Positions 15,447-25,054 of a stretch of DNA of 52,244 bases are shown here, in pieces. The notes under the pieces were generated by a model. That model had not been told where the DNA came from, ran no database searches, and worked only from the letters and a program-made list of their open reading frames with translations. Made by a program: the position numbers and the translations under genes. Numbering within the stretch: the first letter of the stretch is position 1; each line of letters starts with the position of its first letter. Source of the DNA: a virus; the IMG/VR virus record IMGVR_UViG_3300033143_001356, positions 1-52,244 of that record, one strand, 5' to 3'.

Positions 15447-18400
15447 TTCAGTGCCTTGTATTTTTTCTTCTTTTCTTCTTCTCTGGTCGAACCTGTCATT
15501 AAGCCAAGGCTCTTAGATATTGCATCGAAACCATCAATCTCGCCTGCAAGAAACGCAAGGGCGTTCTGCACTTGTATCGGCTGGGCACTTCGTAGTTCAT
15601 ACAAGAGATACGAGGGAACTTGTCCGTACTCAACAGGACCACCACCGCCAATAGAAAACTTCGTTAAACTGCCTTTTAATTTGCCGCCTTTGGGGTCGCC
15701 TTTCTTGTACTTGCCTTTTCGAGTAGTTTTATACTCGCCTTTATCGTCCATTCCAATTAGTTCACTGAACGAAGTAAACTCTCGCCCTCGCCAATCTTCT
15801 CCGGTTGGCAGGTCAGAAAGAATCATCCGTGCAAATACACTTGATTTGTGTTTGGCCGACCTGATTGGATGGACGATAAATTTAATAGGGTCTTTGAAAT
15901 GGCCAAGGATAGAGAAGTATTTCCTCTTGCCTGTACCACCCATAGCCTTATAGAGCGGGGTTATGTCAACGTCCAACCATCTTAACCATCCGGCGTCCCA
16001 CGCCTTTTTATATCTCTCCACGAAATCGTCGTCGTCAAATGCGGCCATCAGGTAATTGAATACAACAGTTGCTCCGCCTAACTTCAGTGCTATCCTGCCC
16101 CAGAACGCACGGTACATAGCACCCTCGTTGCCGCCCTTAAAAGCTCGCACCATTGTTTGTATATTGGATTCTGTCCAGTCAGGGGCAAGGGCGATCAACC
16201 TGAATATGTGCTGTGCTGTCTGGTTGCGTTCCATCCTCATTAAGTTCATTCCACCGAAGTCGGCGTTTATAAACCCAGCCACATCCTTGGCAATGTCGTG
16301 TTGGGTTTTTTCACCACTTTCTAATTTGGCATTATTCTTTTTGAGTTGGTGCCTGTACTCCAGCAGAGCAGCTTGCACTTTAAGCTGAGGCCCTAACTTC
16401 TTGAACAGGAAGTCTGTCTGTTGCTCACGAAGTTTCTGTATTGCTTTTGCACCTTTCTCTCCCGCCTTAAACTTTCTTGCCACCCTGCTCCATACTGTAT
16501 TCTCTCTTTGGAGCATGGATTCGTCCCAGTCCTGCACTTTACCAATCGTTAGTCCACCCCTGACAAGCTGTTGCACTTCAGGTAGATAGTTCCTTATAGC
16601 TTCGCCACCGGCTTTGTATGCTTTGGTTGGTCCGATATTCTTTATCCCTGTCTTTGCCCCGCCAACGTAAGACCGTAAATATGCTTGATGATGGAAGAAT
16701 GATGTCATTAAGATATTCTGTTTGATTATCGAGTTCCATTTAGTGAGCCACGCCACGCCGGGCACATTGTATAGCGACGAACTGGACAGGACCGTATTCA
16801 GCTTCTTTGCTAACGTCGGTTCGGCGTACATACCCACTCTTTCCATAAGAGTGCCATTGTCGGCCACAAAGAAATTCTGGCCGTAGGCTTCGCCCTTTGT
16901 TGCCTTACCTGCGTACTTCCAAGACGTGAAGTTAGGATGTTCTACTCTGCGCCAGTCTTTGTGTTGTTTCGGACTGATTAAACCCCAATCTTTACCAAGT
17001 TTCATTACCTGTTTGTCAACTATCGCCTGAGTTACTTGCTTATGTGCTACGTTCTGGGCGTTAGTTGCACCTGTAACTTGTAGGGTTTTGCCTATCGACC
17101 AACCGTGGAGTATACCCTCTAAAGTTCTTGCCTTGGCGCGTGGGGTAGTAGTGCCGAACTTCTTAAAGAGTCCCCGTTTCTGTGGTTCTTTCATCCATAA
17201 CCGTGCAGAGTAATTGTCCTTGGCGTTATGTATAACTTCTTGGTCAACCGCCATCTGGCCGAATGTTTTGTTTTCCGCTATTATCTGGTCGGCAAGAGCT
17301 TTAACGTCAGCAGGTAGATTTTGGGCTTGGTCAACTATTTTCTTCTGTGTCGCACTAAGTTTATCATAATACTGCATCTGGTCGGGGTTGTTCTGGAGGT
17401 CAATGTAAACCTGCATTGCCGCGTCCCATCCTTTAGCGACGACACCGTATTTCTTTGTACCTGAAAGTTGTTTGAGATTGGCTTGGTGGTTTCGGGTAGA
17501 TATGTCCGTAGCCGTTTCTTTGTCATTACGCTCCGCATAGAACGTGTCTAATAAAGCAGAGGTATCCTTAGAATCTGACACCAGCCTTATCGGTGCCATC
17601 TTAGCTTTCAGGGGCATATTCTTTTGTACTGACGGCTCTACGGTAGGCGTTACTTCTTCGCCAACAGGCGTAGTCTGTGCTACCTTATGCGATTGCTGTG
17701 CCGCTATTGGTTCTGGTACGAGCTGCGGTGGCTCTGCTGTAGGGGTGGGTTGGGCTAAATCACGAGCTATTCTGTGGTCAATCACCCCCAATACCGAACT
17801 GAATTCTTCTGCTTCCGCCGGAGTAAGGCTTGCCTTAAATTCCCTATATCCACGAAGTAAAGTAGGGGTCGAGGCCAATCCAGCATCTAAATCTTCTTTA
17901 TGTAGTTGCTCCAGCATAAGTTCTTTGTCAGACAAGTCTATTCCCTGAAATGCTTCAACCGCTTCCGGCCTTATCTCAAGTTCCTCTACGGCCTCTGTGG
18001 GCTTCTGTGGGGCGACTTCTTTTATGGGAGGTGTAACAGCCTCTACCTCTTTTGTGGGCTGTACGGCGGCCTCAGTGCCTCTGATGGCACCTGCACCACC
18101 AAGGATACCACCTACTACCGCACCGCCTAATGCCGCCTGTCCGGTTCTGGCCAATGCCTCCTCTCCAGTCGGTACATCTCTGCCGTGAATAGCAGGTACG
18201 AACATACTTACGTTCTCCTGCATAGCCTCTTCAAGCCCCTCTTGTGCGGCGTGCTTCAGAGTTTCTATCGTCAGTTTGCCGCCAGCTTTAGCAATTCTTT
18301 TCAAGGCTTTGTCTTTTGCTGCTTTGATAAGTACTTTCGCCGGTTCCTTGATTTTCTTGCCGAACTTGAGAATACCACCGACCTGCAACTGTTCTATCGC

Positions 18401-18949
18401 GCCATTGATACTACCGACAATGATACGCTCTGTATTGGCCTCGTCCTCAGTAGCTCCGTTTCTTATAGCTTCCCTATAGGCATTGTCGCCCTCAACTGCA
18501 AAGGCTACACCAAATGCCGCCGCAGGAGTTCCTGTTGCAAGGGTGGCCCCTACCGAGGCAGTCATGTACGGGACAGCTTGGCCTATCGCTCTGCCGACAA
18601 AATCACCCACTCCTGCACCCTTTGTCGGTGCGTACTGTTCGCCTGCTTGGTATAACTCATTAGCAAACGCATTTACTTTACCGCTTAGTTGTTTTAGGTC
18701 ATCCGACTTCATTAGGACTTGACTTGATGCAACACTGTAAGGACTTGACAAATCCAGTTTTTTGGGCGGTTTTAGCGTTTCGCCAAGTGTTCCGGTAAGT
18801 CCCGATGCGACATTCAAGCTACCGCCAGTAAAGCCCTCGACCAGACCTTTAAAGAAGTTCGACTTTACCTTGCCTGCTTTGGGTTCGTCAGGTACGAAAG
18901 ATTCTGTATCCGGCACGAAACTGGATGTCTTATCTTCTACAAATGGCAT
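15443..18949 (-). CDS. Large internal virion / DNA-ejection protein, 1168 aa
   Basis: A very long late protein upstream of TerL. The N-terminal part has Ala/Gly-rich hydrophobic helices (AVPYMTASVGATLATG, GAIEQLQVGG, TGQAALGGAVVGGILGG) that could insert into membranes. The middle is charged and Pro/Glu-rich. The C-terminal half is helical and resembles large polyvalent-type phage proteins. Podoviruses carry such proteins in the capsid and inject them to form a conduit or to protect DNA. It precedes two smaller candidate ejection proteins in the map. Enzymatic domains were not seen. Confidence 0.65.
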   Translation of the reverse strand: MPFVEDKTSSFVPDTESFVPDEPKAGKVKSNFFKGLVEGFTGGSLNVASGLTGTLGETLKPPKKLDLSSPYSVASSQVLMKSDDLKQLSGKVNAFANELYQAGEQYAPTKGAGVGDFVGRAIGQAVPYMTASVGATLATGTPAAAFGVAFAVEGDNAYREAIRNGATEDEANTERIIVGSINGAIEQLQVGGILKFGKKIKEPAKVLIKAAKDKALKRIAKAGGKLTIETLKHAAQEGLEEAMQENVSMFVPAIHGRDVPTGEEALARTGQAALGGAVVGGILGGAGAIRGTEAAVQPTKEVEAVTPPIKEVAPQKPTEAVEELEIRPEAVEAFQGIDLSDKELMLEQLHKEDLDAGLASTPTLLRGYREFKASLTPAEAEEFSSVLGVIDHRIARDLAQPTPTAEPPQLVPEPIAAQQSHKVAQTTPVGEEVTPTVEPSVQKNMPLKAKMAPIRLVSDSKDTSALLDTFYAERNDKETATDISTRNHQANLKQLSGTKKYGVVAKGWDAAMQVYIDLQNNPDQMQYYDKLSATQKKIVDQAQNLPADVKALADQIIAENKTFGQMAVDQEVIHNAKDNYSARLWMKEPQKRGLFKKFGTTTPRAKARTLEGILHGWSIGKTLQVTGATNAQNVAHKQVTQAIVDKQVMKLGKDWGLISPKQHKDWRRVEHPNFTSWKYAGKATKGEAYGQNFFVADNGTLMERVGMYAEPTLAKKLNTVLSSSSLYNVPGVAWLTKWNSIIKQNILMTSFFHHQAYLRSYVGGAKTGIKNIGPTKAYKAGGEAIRNYLPEVQQLVRGGLTIGKVQDWDESMLQRENTVWSRVARKFKAGEKGAKAIQKLREQQTDFLFKKLGPQLKVQAALLEYRHQLKKNNAKLESGEKTQHDIAKDVAGFINADFGGMNLMRMERNQTAQHIFRLIALAPDWTESNIQTMVRAFKGGNEGAMYRAFWGRIALKLGGATVVFNYLMAAFDDDDFVERYKKAWDAGWLRWLDVDITPLYKAMGGTGKRKYFSILGHFKDPIKFIVHPIRSAKHKSSVFARMILSDLPTGEDWRGREFTSFSELIGMDDKGEYKTTRKGKYKKGDPKGGKLKGSLTKFSIGGGGPVEYGQVPSYLLYELRSAQPIQVQNALAFLAGEIDGFDAISKSLGLMTGSTREEEKKKKYKALK

Positions 18950-19842
18950 TATATTTTCTTGTATCCTTGTGCTTTATACGATTCCCATTCAGATACAGGG
19001 ATTGTACCCTTGACACCCTCTGGGGTAATTACCCGCATTGTACCTACGTTATCAACCGTCGCTTTACCCTTAGCCTCTGCTTCAGGTTTGGTGTCAAGGC
19101 GAGGACCGTACTTGCGCCATTTGCCTGATTCTTTGCCAGCCTCTACATCCCAATGCTTATTAAGTGCCGCAGTAAGAACATCTTTGGGGATGAACGAATA
19201 CTCTGATTCAAGATAGTTCTTGGCCTCATCATAATCATAGACATCATCGAAAGTGCCGAGCTTGCCCTTTTTTCTACGCTTGGTCTGCTTGGCTTTCTTG
19301 AAGTAATCGCTGATGTTCTGGGGCAATCTCGATGTTTGCATTTTCTGGTACAACGGATTCTGTTTACGTTTCTCGATGAACGCCTGTTTCATTTCAGGGT
19401 CGTCTTCGGCAGCGGTAATATTCTCGTCAAGTATTTGGAGGTTAGTTATGTCCCTGTTCGGGTCAATAGGCTTAGTTCGTACCGAAGTTGTTTTGCCCTC
19501 TGCGTTGATGTTGCGACCTACCTCCTCGTGTCCAGCCGGTATCCCGCCAAAGGCACCACCACTCAGAAAAGTTTGGCTGGCCGCAGACAGGTTTTCTTGA
19601 GAAAGCCCCCTGCCTGTCCAGAATCGGTCCAACTCTTTCTTCATTCCTTCCTGTTGCTCTGGTGGTAATTGCTCAAGTCGCTGATAACTCTGTGATGCTT
19701 GTTCCATCTCTGCCAATTCATCTTTCTTTTTATTTCTTTCATTGGCCGCGATACGCGACCCAACCCTTGTGCCACCAAGAACCTTGCCACCAAGATCAAT
19801 CGCTCCACCAGCCAAGTCAGCAATACCTTCTAAAAGACCCAT
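18949..19842 (-). CDS. Putative ejection/internal virion protein, 297 aa
   Basis: Starts with a Gly-rich amphipathic helix (MGLLEGIADLAGGAIDLGGK) followed by a long charged helical region (ANERNKKKDELAEMEQ) and Lys-rich C-terminal half (KKAKQTKRRKKGK). Stop overlaps the start of the 1168-aa gene (TAATG). The location between two other presumed ejection proteins suggests a related role; no family recognised. Confidence 0.5.
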   Translation of the reverse strand: MGLLEGIADLAGGAIDLGGKVLGGTRVGSRIAANERNKKKDELAEMEQASQSYQRLEQLPPEQQEGMKKELDRFWTGRGLSQENLSAASQTFLSGGAFGGIPAGHEEVGRNINAEGKTTSVRTKPIDPNRDITNLQILDENITAAEDDPEMKQAFIEKRKQNPLYQKMQTSRLPQNISDYFKKAKQTKRRKKGKLGTFDDVYDYDEAKNYLESEYSFIPKDVLTAALNKHWDVEAGKESGKWRKYGPRLDTKPEAEAKGKATVDNVGTMRVITPEGVKGTIPVSEWESYKAQGYKKI

Positions 19843-19865
19843 CTTTATACCTTTCTTTTAACTTA

Positions 19866-20690
19866 TTACCCGGTCGCCAAAGCATAACCCAACCCCGGCC
19901 CTGCCGAACTGCTCTGTGACACATTTACGCTCTGTCCCAATAACATTGCAAGTGCGTTTAATACCTGCGGGTCTGTTATTGCATGTTTCTCTGCAAATAC
20001 TTGCATGTCGGCGGCTATCTCTCTCTGGTACTGGTCTTGTTCTGCACCAGCCAAGCCTAACGTACCGGCCATACCAGCAAGAGCGTCTCTTGTTCGGCCT
20101 AATGGCGCATCCTGAACAGCCATTGACGGGCCTATTGCACCCAACGCTCTTCCTGCTTTAGCCTCTTCAAGTGCTTGGTTCCTGCCTTGTACGTCCCAAG
20201 CTAATCCTGCCCGCTCTGTACCCAGCCAGTCACCTACGTCACCGTAAGCCTCAGCAACTTCACCCGCTCTTGCACTGCCCCAATAACCCGGACCTGCGAA
20301 CTCTTCTCGTATGCCCGGAAGTTCCTCTTGCTGGAACTCTTTCATGCGGGGGTCACGAACTGCACGACCGAAATAAGCCTGTTCGTCTTCAGGAGTAATC
20401 GGCTGTGCGCCCATCTCGCCTCTTAACAGTTTGCCAGACGTTGTTTCAAGGTCTTTCTGCAACGGTCCACCGCCGGCATAGTCACCGAAGTAATTAGCAA
20501 ACTCTGGCAACTGGCCGAAGACATTCTGTTGTGCACCCGTAAGTGGAGCAACCCTTTGTCCGCCATAAACATCCATACCTTTGCCTAAATACGGGCTATA
20601 TGTCTCTACCCCCTTGTCTATTGCACCTGTTTGGGTACGAGTCTTACTTGTGCCCGACGATTTTTGTGATGAGCCGCTAAAGCATCCCAT
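19866..20690 (-). CDS. Putative virion/ejection protein, 274 aa
   Basis: Begins MGCFSGSSQKSSGTSKTRTQ, a Ser/Thr/Gly-rich N-terminus like that of podoviral ejection proteins, followed by helical segments rich in Ala, Gly and Gln. The middle has PQ- and GY-containing turns (FAGPGYWGSARAGEVAEAYG). Start overlaps the stop of the acetyltransferase gene (TAATG). Assignment rests on composition and position. Confidence 0.55.
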   Translation of the reverse strand: MGCFSGSSQKSSGTSKTRTQTGAIDKGVETYSPYLGKGMDVYGGQRVAPLTGAQQNVFGQLPEFANYFGDYAGGGPLQKDLETTSGKLLRGEMGAQPITPEDEQAYFGRAVRDPRMKEFQQEELPGIREEFAGPGYWGSARAGEVAEAYGDVGDWLGTERAGLAWDVQGRNQALEEAKAGRALGAIGPSMAVQDAPLGRTRDALAGMAGTLGLAGAEQDQYQREIAADMQVFAEKHAITDPQVLNALAMLLGQSVNVSQSSSAGPGLGYALATG

Positions 20691-21136
20691 TATTCTATCC
20701 TTTTAATATATGTTGTTTCAAAGTGTTCAAAGCCAGTTTTCTCATATAGTCTGCACACGCTATCGTGCATGTCGCTGGCCAATTTACTTGCTGTCATTAA
20801 AAGACACTTACATCCTTTACTAACAGCCCAATACTGAGCCGCCCTTAGCAATCTAAGGGCACCAATGCCACTTCTCTTTTCAGGAACGATATACCAATAA
20901 TGCTCGTTGGCAAACAGTTCTGTGCCAAGTGGGTTAATGAAAGTCGTTAAACCCATGTACCCCGCTGGCGGATTTCCTAAAACCAACAAATCTTTTCCGT
21001 CTGAATCTATCATGTCTTGTAAGTCTTCCAAGTGTTTGTCTATTAACATCTCAAATCCATATTCATTATGTTCGTTCTGCCACGCTTCGGCAATGTGCCG
21101 TAAATCTTCTGCTTCCCCTGTATATATTTTAACCAT
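20690..21136 (-). CDS. GNAT family N-acetyltransferase
   Basis: 148 residues from ATG at 21136, preceded by GGAG. The GNAT fold is indicated by the central LLVLGNPPAGYMGL strand, the acetyl-CoA loop-like EKRSGIGALRLLRAA and the C-terminal RLYEKTGFEHFETTYIKR. GNAT enzymes acetylate amines on sugars, proteins or small molecules. A longer in-frame start at 21178 would run into the previous gene and lacks support. An acetyltransferase among tail and ejection genes may modify a virion protein or cooperate with the sugar block upstream. Confidence 0.75.
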   Translation of the reverse strand: MVKIYTGEAEDLRHIAEAWQNEHNEYGFEMLIDKHLEDLQDMIDSDGKDLLVLGNPPAGYMGLTTFINPLGTELFANEHYWYIVPEKRSGIGALRLLRAAQYWAVSKGCKCLLMTASKLASDMHDSVCRLYEKTGFEHFETTYIKRIE

Positions 21137-21137
21137 T

Positions 21138-21335
21138 TTACTCCAATGGATTAAACTCCTGATTAGGTGTATTGTCATTATTTTTCACAGCCGGCTCAAG
21201 AAACTGCCTCAATGCAAATATCTCTTTCTGCATACGAGTAATCTCCGTCTCGGTGAATACAGCTATTGTCCTTATAGCATCTTCGCCTTGCAGTCCTTCT
21301 GTCTGAAGCGGAGGTACGTCTTGGTGTATTTCCAT
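21138..21335 (-). CDS. Small helical protein, 65 aa
   Basis: Start overlaps the stop of the 720-aa tail gene (TAATG). A central helix (TEITRMQKEIFALRQFLEPA) could form a coiled coil. Probably a small tail component or chaperone; no family recognised. Confidence 0.6.
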   Translation of the reverse strand: MEIHQDVPPLQTEGLQGEDAIRTIAVFTETEITRMQKEIFALRQFLEPAVKNNDNTPNQEFNPLE

Positions 21336-23497
21336 TACCTGTTACCCTCCGGGTCATAATGAAGTTCCGCCTCTCTTATTTCAAAGTCCGAACCCGCCAC
21401 GCTATCCCAACATATCTGAACCCGTTTAGAACTACGGTTCATATATGTATCATATTTTTCCCAGTCACTCGTCAGGGTTTGGGTTAGGTCAACCCATCCT
21501 GTTTCCGATGTATCGAAACTTGCTGTTCTAAATCTTGTCTTTACGCCACCGTTACCTGAAGTTTTCTCTTTAGCGGTGTACGATATTTTATTCCATCTTG
21601 CATAATTGCCGGGTTCACCCATATCTATCACCGGAGATAAGTGCCTACATGCTATATTGTTCCCATCCTCTGTAGTGTACGTTTCATCTAATTGATACAC
21701 AAATCCTGTGGCGTCACCTAAAAGGATTCGCTCTGCCACCTGCACTTCATTTAATTCGTCGTTATAGGTAGAACCCGATGGGCAGAATAAATTTCCTGTC
21801 GTGTCACCTGCGAATACGGGAGTGTCCGAGGATAGGTCGGCTATTCCTGTTCCGGTAGAGTCGGGACTTCGAGTAGAGTCTCTTGGCGCAACGTAAACAG
21901 TAACAGAATAATCGGTAGTTGCTCCATCTTTCAAAGAACAAACGTCAGTCAACTGATAATAATGAGTTCCATGAGGCATATCACCTGTATCAGAGCCATC
22001 ATCTATTTTAAGAATAAGTCCTGACCATGTAGTTCCGTCCATGTGTCTTGTGCAGTCTATCAACTTAGTGGGGTCATTGGAATAACTAAAACAGAGCAGT
22101 AACCCACCTTCACTTAAATCAACTTCGCCTGCTTTCCAGCTAAAGTCATAATCTGCCGTTGCCGACATAGTTGACCAGTCTATAGCATTAGCGGTATTCT
22201 CACATAAAACGTCACCATACCTTATAGTTACATCGCCAGCAGTTGATGTGTCCACAAAACCAGCGTCGTAAGGACTTAGTGTGTTAAGAGCGTCCTGATA
22301 TGTGTCGCCGGTGGTATATGTCTGCGAACCCGCCAGAGATACAGCGGTTATCCCATCAGCAGAACCAAAAGTATTAGAGAAGTCACGAACCGACCATGCA
22401 CCCGTAGCCATATTCATTATGTATGCTTTAGTGATAAATTCAGAAGCGTTAGGTACGATGAAAATATAAAGATACCTGTTCTCTTCGCCAAATGCCATCC
22501 AGCATCTCGCTTCGTATATAGGGTCAAGGTCGTCCTGTAAGAACTTATGTATCTTATCGCCTATCATCTGTATTGACGTACCACCGTAATAAGCATATAC
22601 ATTATAGTCACTGCCTACAAAGTAATGGGTGTTACCCTTGACAGTAAGTAGATGAGGGGCAAGCAGGCCAAGGTCGGGTATTACGGGGCGTGGCGAAAAG
22701 ACTGTGGTGCCACCAACATAACCTAAGTCCCAGATAGAGTTGTTCTGATATATGATATATAACCCGCCCATTGGTGCAGACCAGATATTCTCTCCTCCAG
22801 TATCTACAAGGTCAACAAAACCTGAACCTGTGCCTGTCCATGTCTGGAGTTTGGAAATTACCGGCCATTGAACTCTCTGTTTATTAGTGGACCATGCCTT
22901 AGACGAAGACGAGTAAGTGAGTGGGCTTATCTCAATAAGTCTGTTCTTGTACGCACCCACCTGTAATGCTCTATGAGTAGAACCGTCGTGATACCCACCG
23001 CCACCTACAACATCATGGAATGTGGTTTCGTATTTACCCGCCCATCTCTGGATATTACTCATGCCACCATCACACACAATCAGATGGTAATACTCAACGC
23101 TCTGGGCGGCATTATCATTCAGGTATATATCGGTGTCATTATGTGCTATCGGAACATAACTGACAGGATGGAATATATCCGAGTTTGCCACTGTGCCGGT
23201 CTTGTCGTCCCACGTCTCTGCTACACGATTATGGAGATATATCTTTTCCGTAGTTACCGCAAGGGTGTGAGCGGTTCTGTCGGACTCTGTGTATGGGATT
23301 ACCGATAGAACAGTATCGCCGGAATTCAAGCCTGTAGTAGTAAGGTCTACCTTAGCAAAACCATAAGGCGTAGTCATTATACCGTGTTCGTATAGGATAT
23401 TCTGTGTGCCGTAAGACGCACCTCGTGGGTCTATCATATTATTAGACACCATAGCGTCAAGACCAAGATCAAGTTTTTGTACTAAAATTGAAGGCAT
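21335..23497 (-). CDS. Tail hub / stabilisation structural protein, 720 aa
   Basis: A beta-rich protein with repeated short strands joined by Gly/Asp/Thr turns, as in beta-propeller hub or stabilisation proteins of podoviral tails. It starts MPSILVQKLDLGLDAMVSNN and contains blade-like repeats such as YLYIFIVPNASEFITKAYIM and GFVYQLDETYTTEDG. Coupled to the gene before it by TAATG. It lies between the sugar block and the ejection proteins, where the tail proteins would be expected. Precise family not recognised. Confidence 0.6.
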   Translation of the reverse strand: MPSILVQKLDLGLDAMVSNNMIDPRGASYGTQNILYEHGIMTTPYGFAKVDLTTTGLNSGDTVLSVIPYTESDRTAHTLAVTTEKIYLHNRVAETWDDKTGTVANSDIFHPVSYVPIAHNDTDIYLNDNAAQSVEYYHLIVCDGGMSNIQRWAGKYETTFHDVVGGGGYHDGSTHRALQVGAYKNRLIEISPLTYSSSSKAWSTNKQRVQWPVISKLQTWTGTGSGFVDLVDTGGENIWSAPMGGLYIIYQNNSIWDLGYVGGTTVFSPRPVIPDLGLLAPHLLTVKGNTHYFVGSDYNVYAYYGGTSIQMIGDKIHKFLQDDLDPIYEARCWMAFGEENRYLYIFIVPNASEFITKAYIMNMATGAWSVRDFSNTFGSADGITAVSLAGSQTYTTGDTYQDALNTLSPYDAGFVDTSTAGDVTIRYGDVLCENTANAIDWSTMSATADYDFSWKAGEVDLSEGGLLLCFSYSNDPTKLIDCTRHMDGTTWSGLILKIDDGSDTGDMPHGTHYYQLTDVCSLKDGATTDYSVTVYVAPRDSTRSPDSTGTGIADLSSDTPVFAGDTTGNLFCPSGSTYNDELNEVQVAERILLGDATGFVYQLDETYTTEDGNNIACRHLSPVIDMGEPGNYARWNKISYTAKEKTSGNGGVKTRFRTASFDTSETGWVDLTQTLTSDWEKYDTYMNRSSKRVQICWDSVAGSDFEIREAELHYDPEGNR

Positions 23498-24495
23498 TAC
23501 TGGGTATTATCTCCGAAAGGAAGCCAATAAACTTTACCAGAAGTCCAAGCCGTATTATCACTACTGACACACCATGTATCTCCGGCCTTAACAGGAAAAG
23601 AAAGGCCAGTCCTTTTGCCGCTTCCGCCCTCTATGCTCACCCTTGCCGTAGCTACTGGGGTCTTGCCAACCAATTTGAGGGCAGTAGCCGTCTTTAATGC
23701 GTAAGTTGTTACCATTCCATCTGTCACAGCAGTCCAAGTTACGTCGTGCCCTAAAGTGCCATCTGATGTTCTCTCTGACCAGTCGCCGAACATATTAACT
23801 GATACAATAGATGTACTGTCGCCCACTACACCATCAAAGGTAAGTGTAGCTTCGCCTGTAATTACCGTATCACCAACAACTGTAGTGCCGTCTATAGATA
23901 TATCAGCATGGAAAGCGGCGTCGCCGCCCACAGTAAAGGTACTGTCAACAGAACAGTCACCAACAATCTTTGCATTGCCTCCAAGAGCAAACGCACCGTC
24001 AACGGTAAGGTCACCACCGATGGCCATATTTGCGTCAAAACTAACATCGCCAACCACACTTAATGTGGCATCAAACTGATGGCCGCCCTGCCAAGTAACA
24101 TCTCGCCCGCCCCACTGTAAGTCAGGGTGCATTTTAAGAACTGTAAAGTCGCCACAAGTGCTTGTCCCTGCGGCTGAAGTATTACAGAACAGGACACCCC
24201 AATTACTTGTGTCGCTATATGCCCATATCAACCCTCTGGCACGATAAGTACCATCCGCAACAACAGTAACAGTACAGTCGTCGGTATAGTCCACGCCCAG
24301 AACAGCAGAACCACCCGGAGTATGTATGCCCCCAACAGTAGCGTCAGCGAAGGTGGAATGTTCTTGGTCAAGTCTTTTTCGCACAGCCTTGGCCACATGT
24401 TGTTGCTCTCTATAATCTAATCCGTGTGGCTGGTCAACGTCAAGGGCTTCTAATGAATCCCAAGCTGCTCCATCGCCACTTGCGTGTACGCCCAT
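23497..24495 (-). CDS. Beta-solenoid tail/fibre-like protein, 332 aa
   Basis: ATG at 24495 with AAGGAG one codon after the cytidylyltransferase stop. Residues about 140-235 are a run of short repeats of the type GGDLTVDGAFALGGNAKIVG, each about 12 residues, typical of trimeric beta-solenoid shafts. The N-terminus (MGVHASGDGAAWDSLEALD) and the compact C-terminal domain (SGKVYWLPFGDNTQ) fit a short fibre or tail knob. Directly joined to the sugar genes. Confidence 0.6.
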   Translation of the reverse strand: MGVHASGDGAAWDSLEALDVDQPHGLDYREQQHVAKAVRKRLDQEHSTFADATVGGIHTPGGSAVLGVDYTDDCTVTVVADGTYRARGLIWAYSDTSNWGVLFCNTSAAGTSTCGDFTVLKMHPDLQWGGRDVTWQGGHQFDATLSVVGDVSFDANMAIGGDLTVDGAFALGGNAKIVGDCSVDSTFTVGGDAAFHADISIDGTTVVGDTVITGEATLTFDGVVGDSTSIVSVNMFGDWSERTSDGTLGHDVTWTAVTDGMVTTYALKTATALKLVGKTPVATARVSIEGGSGKRTGLSFPVKAGDTWCVSSDNTAWTSGKVYWLPFGDNTQ

Positions 24496-24496
24496 A

Positions 24497-25054
24497 TTAT
24501 AACTCCTTAAATGCTTTCAAATATTCTTCTAAAGTATTAACACTAAACACCTCTCTTTCTTCTTCCATATCAACTCGATGAATCCTTAAATCTTCACCGT
24601 TATACAAATGTTCTTTTCCTCTCATCTTTTCTAACGCCTGAACAGTAACTACTTCTACGTCTATTCCTTCCTTTGTCGAAGAAGGCAGGGAATCGTGATG
24701 GTTATATGTGTACTCGGCACCGGACTCCAGATGTTCCTTTATTACATGGTTTATAATCGTCGATGTAACAAACGGACAATCTGCTGTAACCCTCACGATA
24801 TGGTCAGCATCACATATCTTAGCTGCGTTCCTTAGTTCGCCGGTCAAGTCTCTTTCGCCCGGCCATACAATAGCGGTTCCACACACAAACCTTGTCAAAT
24901 CATCGTCCGGCGTACAGACTATCGCTTGGTCAACGTCACTTTCTTCCATAGTACAAAGGACATATCCGACCATTGTAGTGCTGCCCATTGGAAGAACAGA
25001 CTTAGCCGGTAATCGCCTACTGCCCAATCTTGCATTTACTACTCCAAGTATCAC
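24497..25054 (-). CDS. SpsF/NeuA-type cytidylyltransferase (CMP-nonulosonate synthetase candidate)
   Basis: Belongs by motif to the acylneuraminate/KDO cytidylyltransferase family. The nucleotide loop ARLGSRRLPAKS follows the N-terminal strand, the metal site appears in VRVTADCPF, and EGIDVEVVT and a C-terminal VNTLEEYL match SpsF-type proteins. Expected reaction: CTP plus a nonulosonic acid gives the CMP-sugar. At 185 residues from the GTG at 25054 it is shorter than the usual 230-240 and lacks the REHVT-type segment. I chose the GTG because it overlaps the upstream stop (GTGA) and follows AAAGGGG; a longer ATG start at 25087 is possible. Confidence 0.8.
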   Translation of the reverse strand: MILGVVNARLGSRRLPAKSVLPMGSTTMVGYVLCTMEESDVDQAIVCTPDDDLTRFVCGTAIVWPGERDLTGELRNAAKICDADHIVRVTADCPFVTSTIINHVIKEHLESGAEYTYNHHDSLPSSTKEGIDVEVVTVQALEKMRGKEHLYNGEDLRIHRVDMEEEREVFSVNTLEEYLKAFKEL

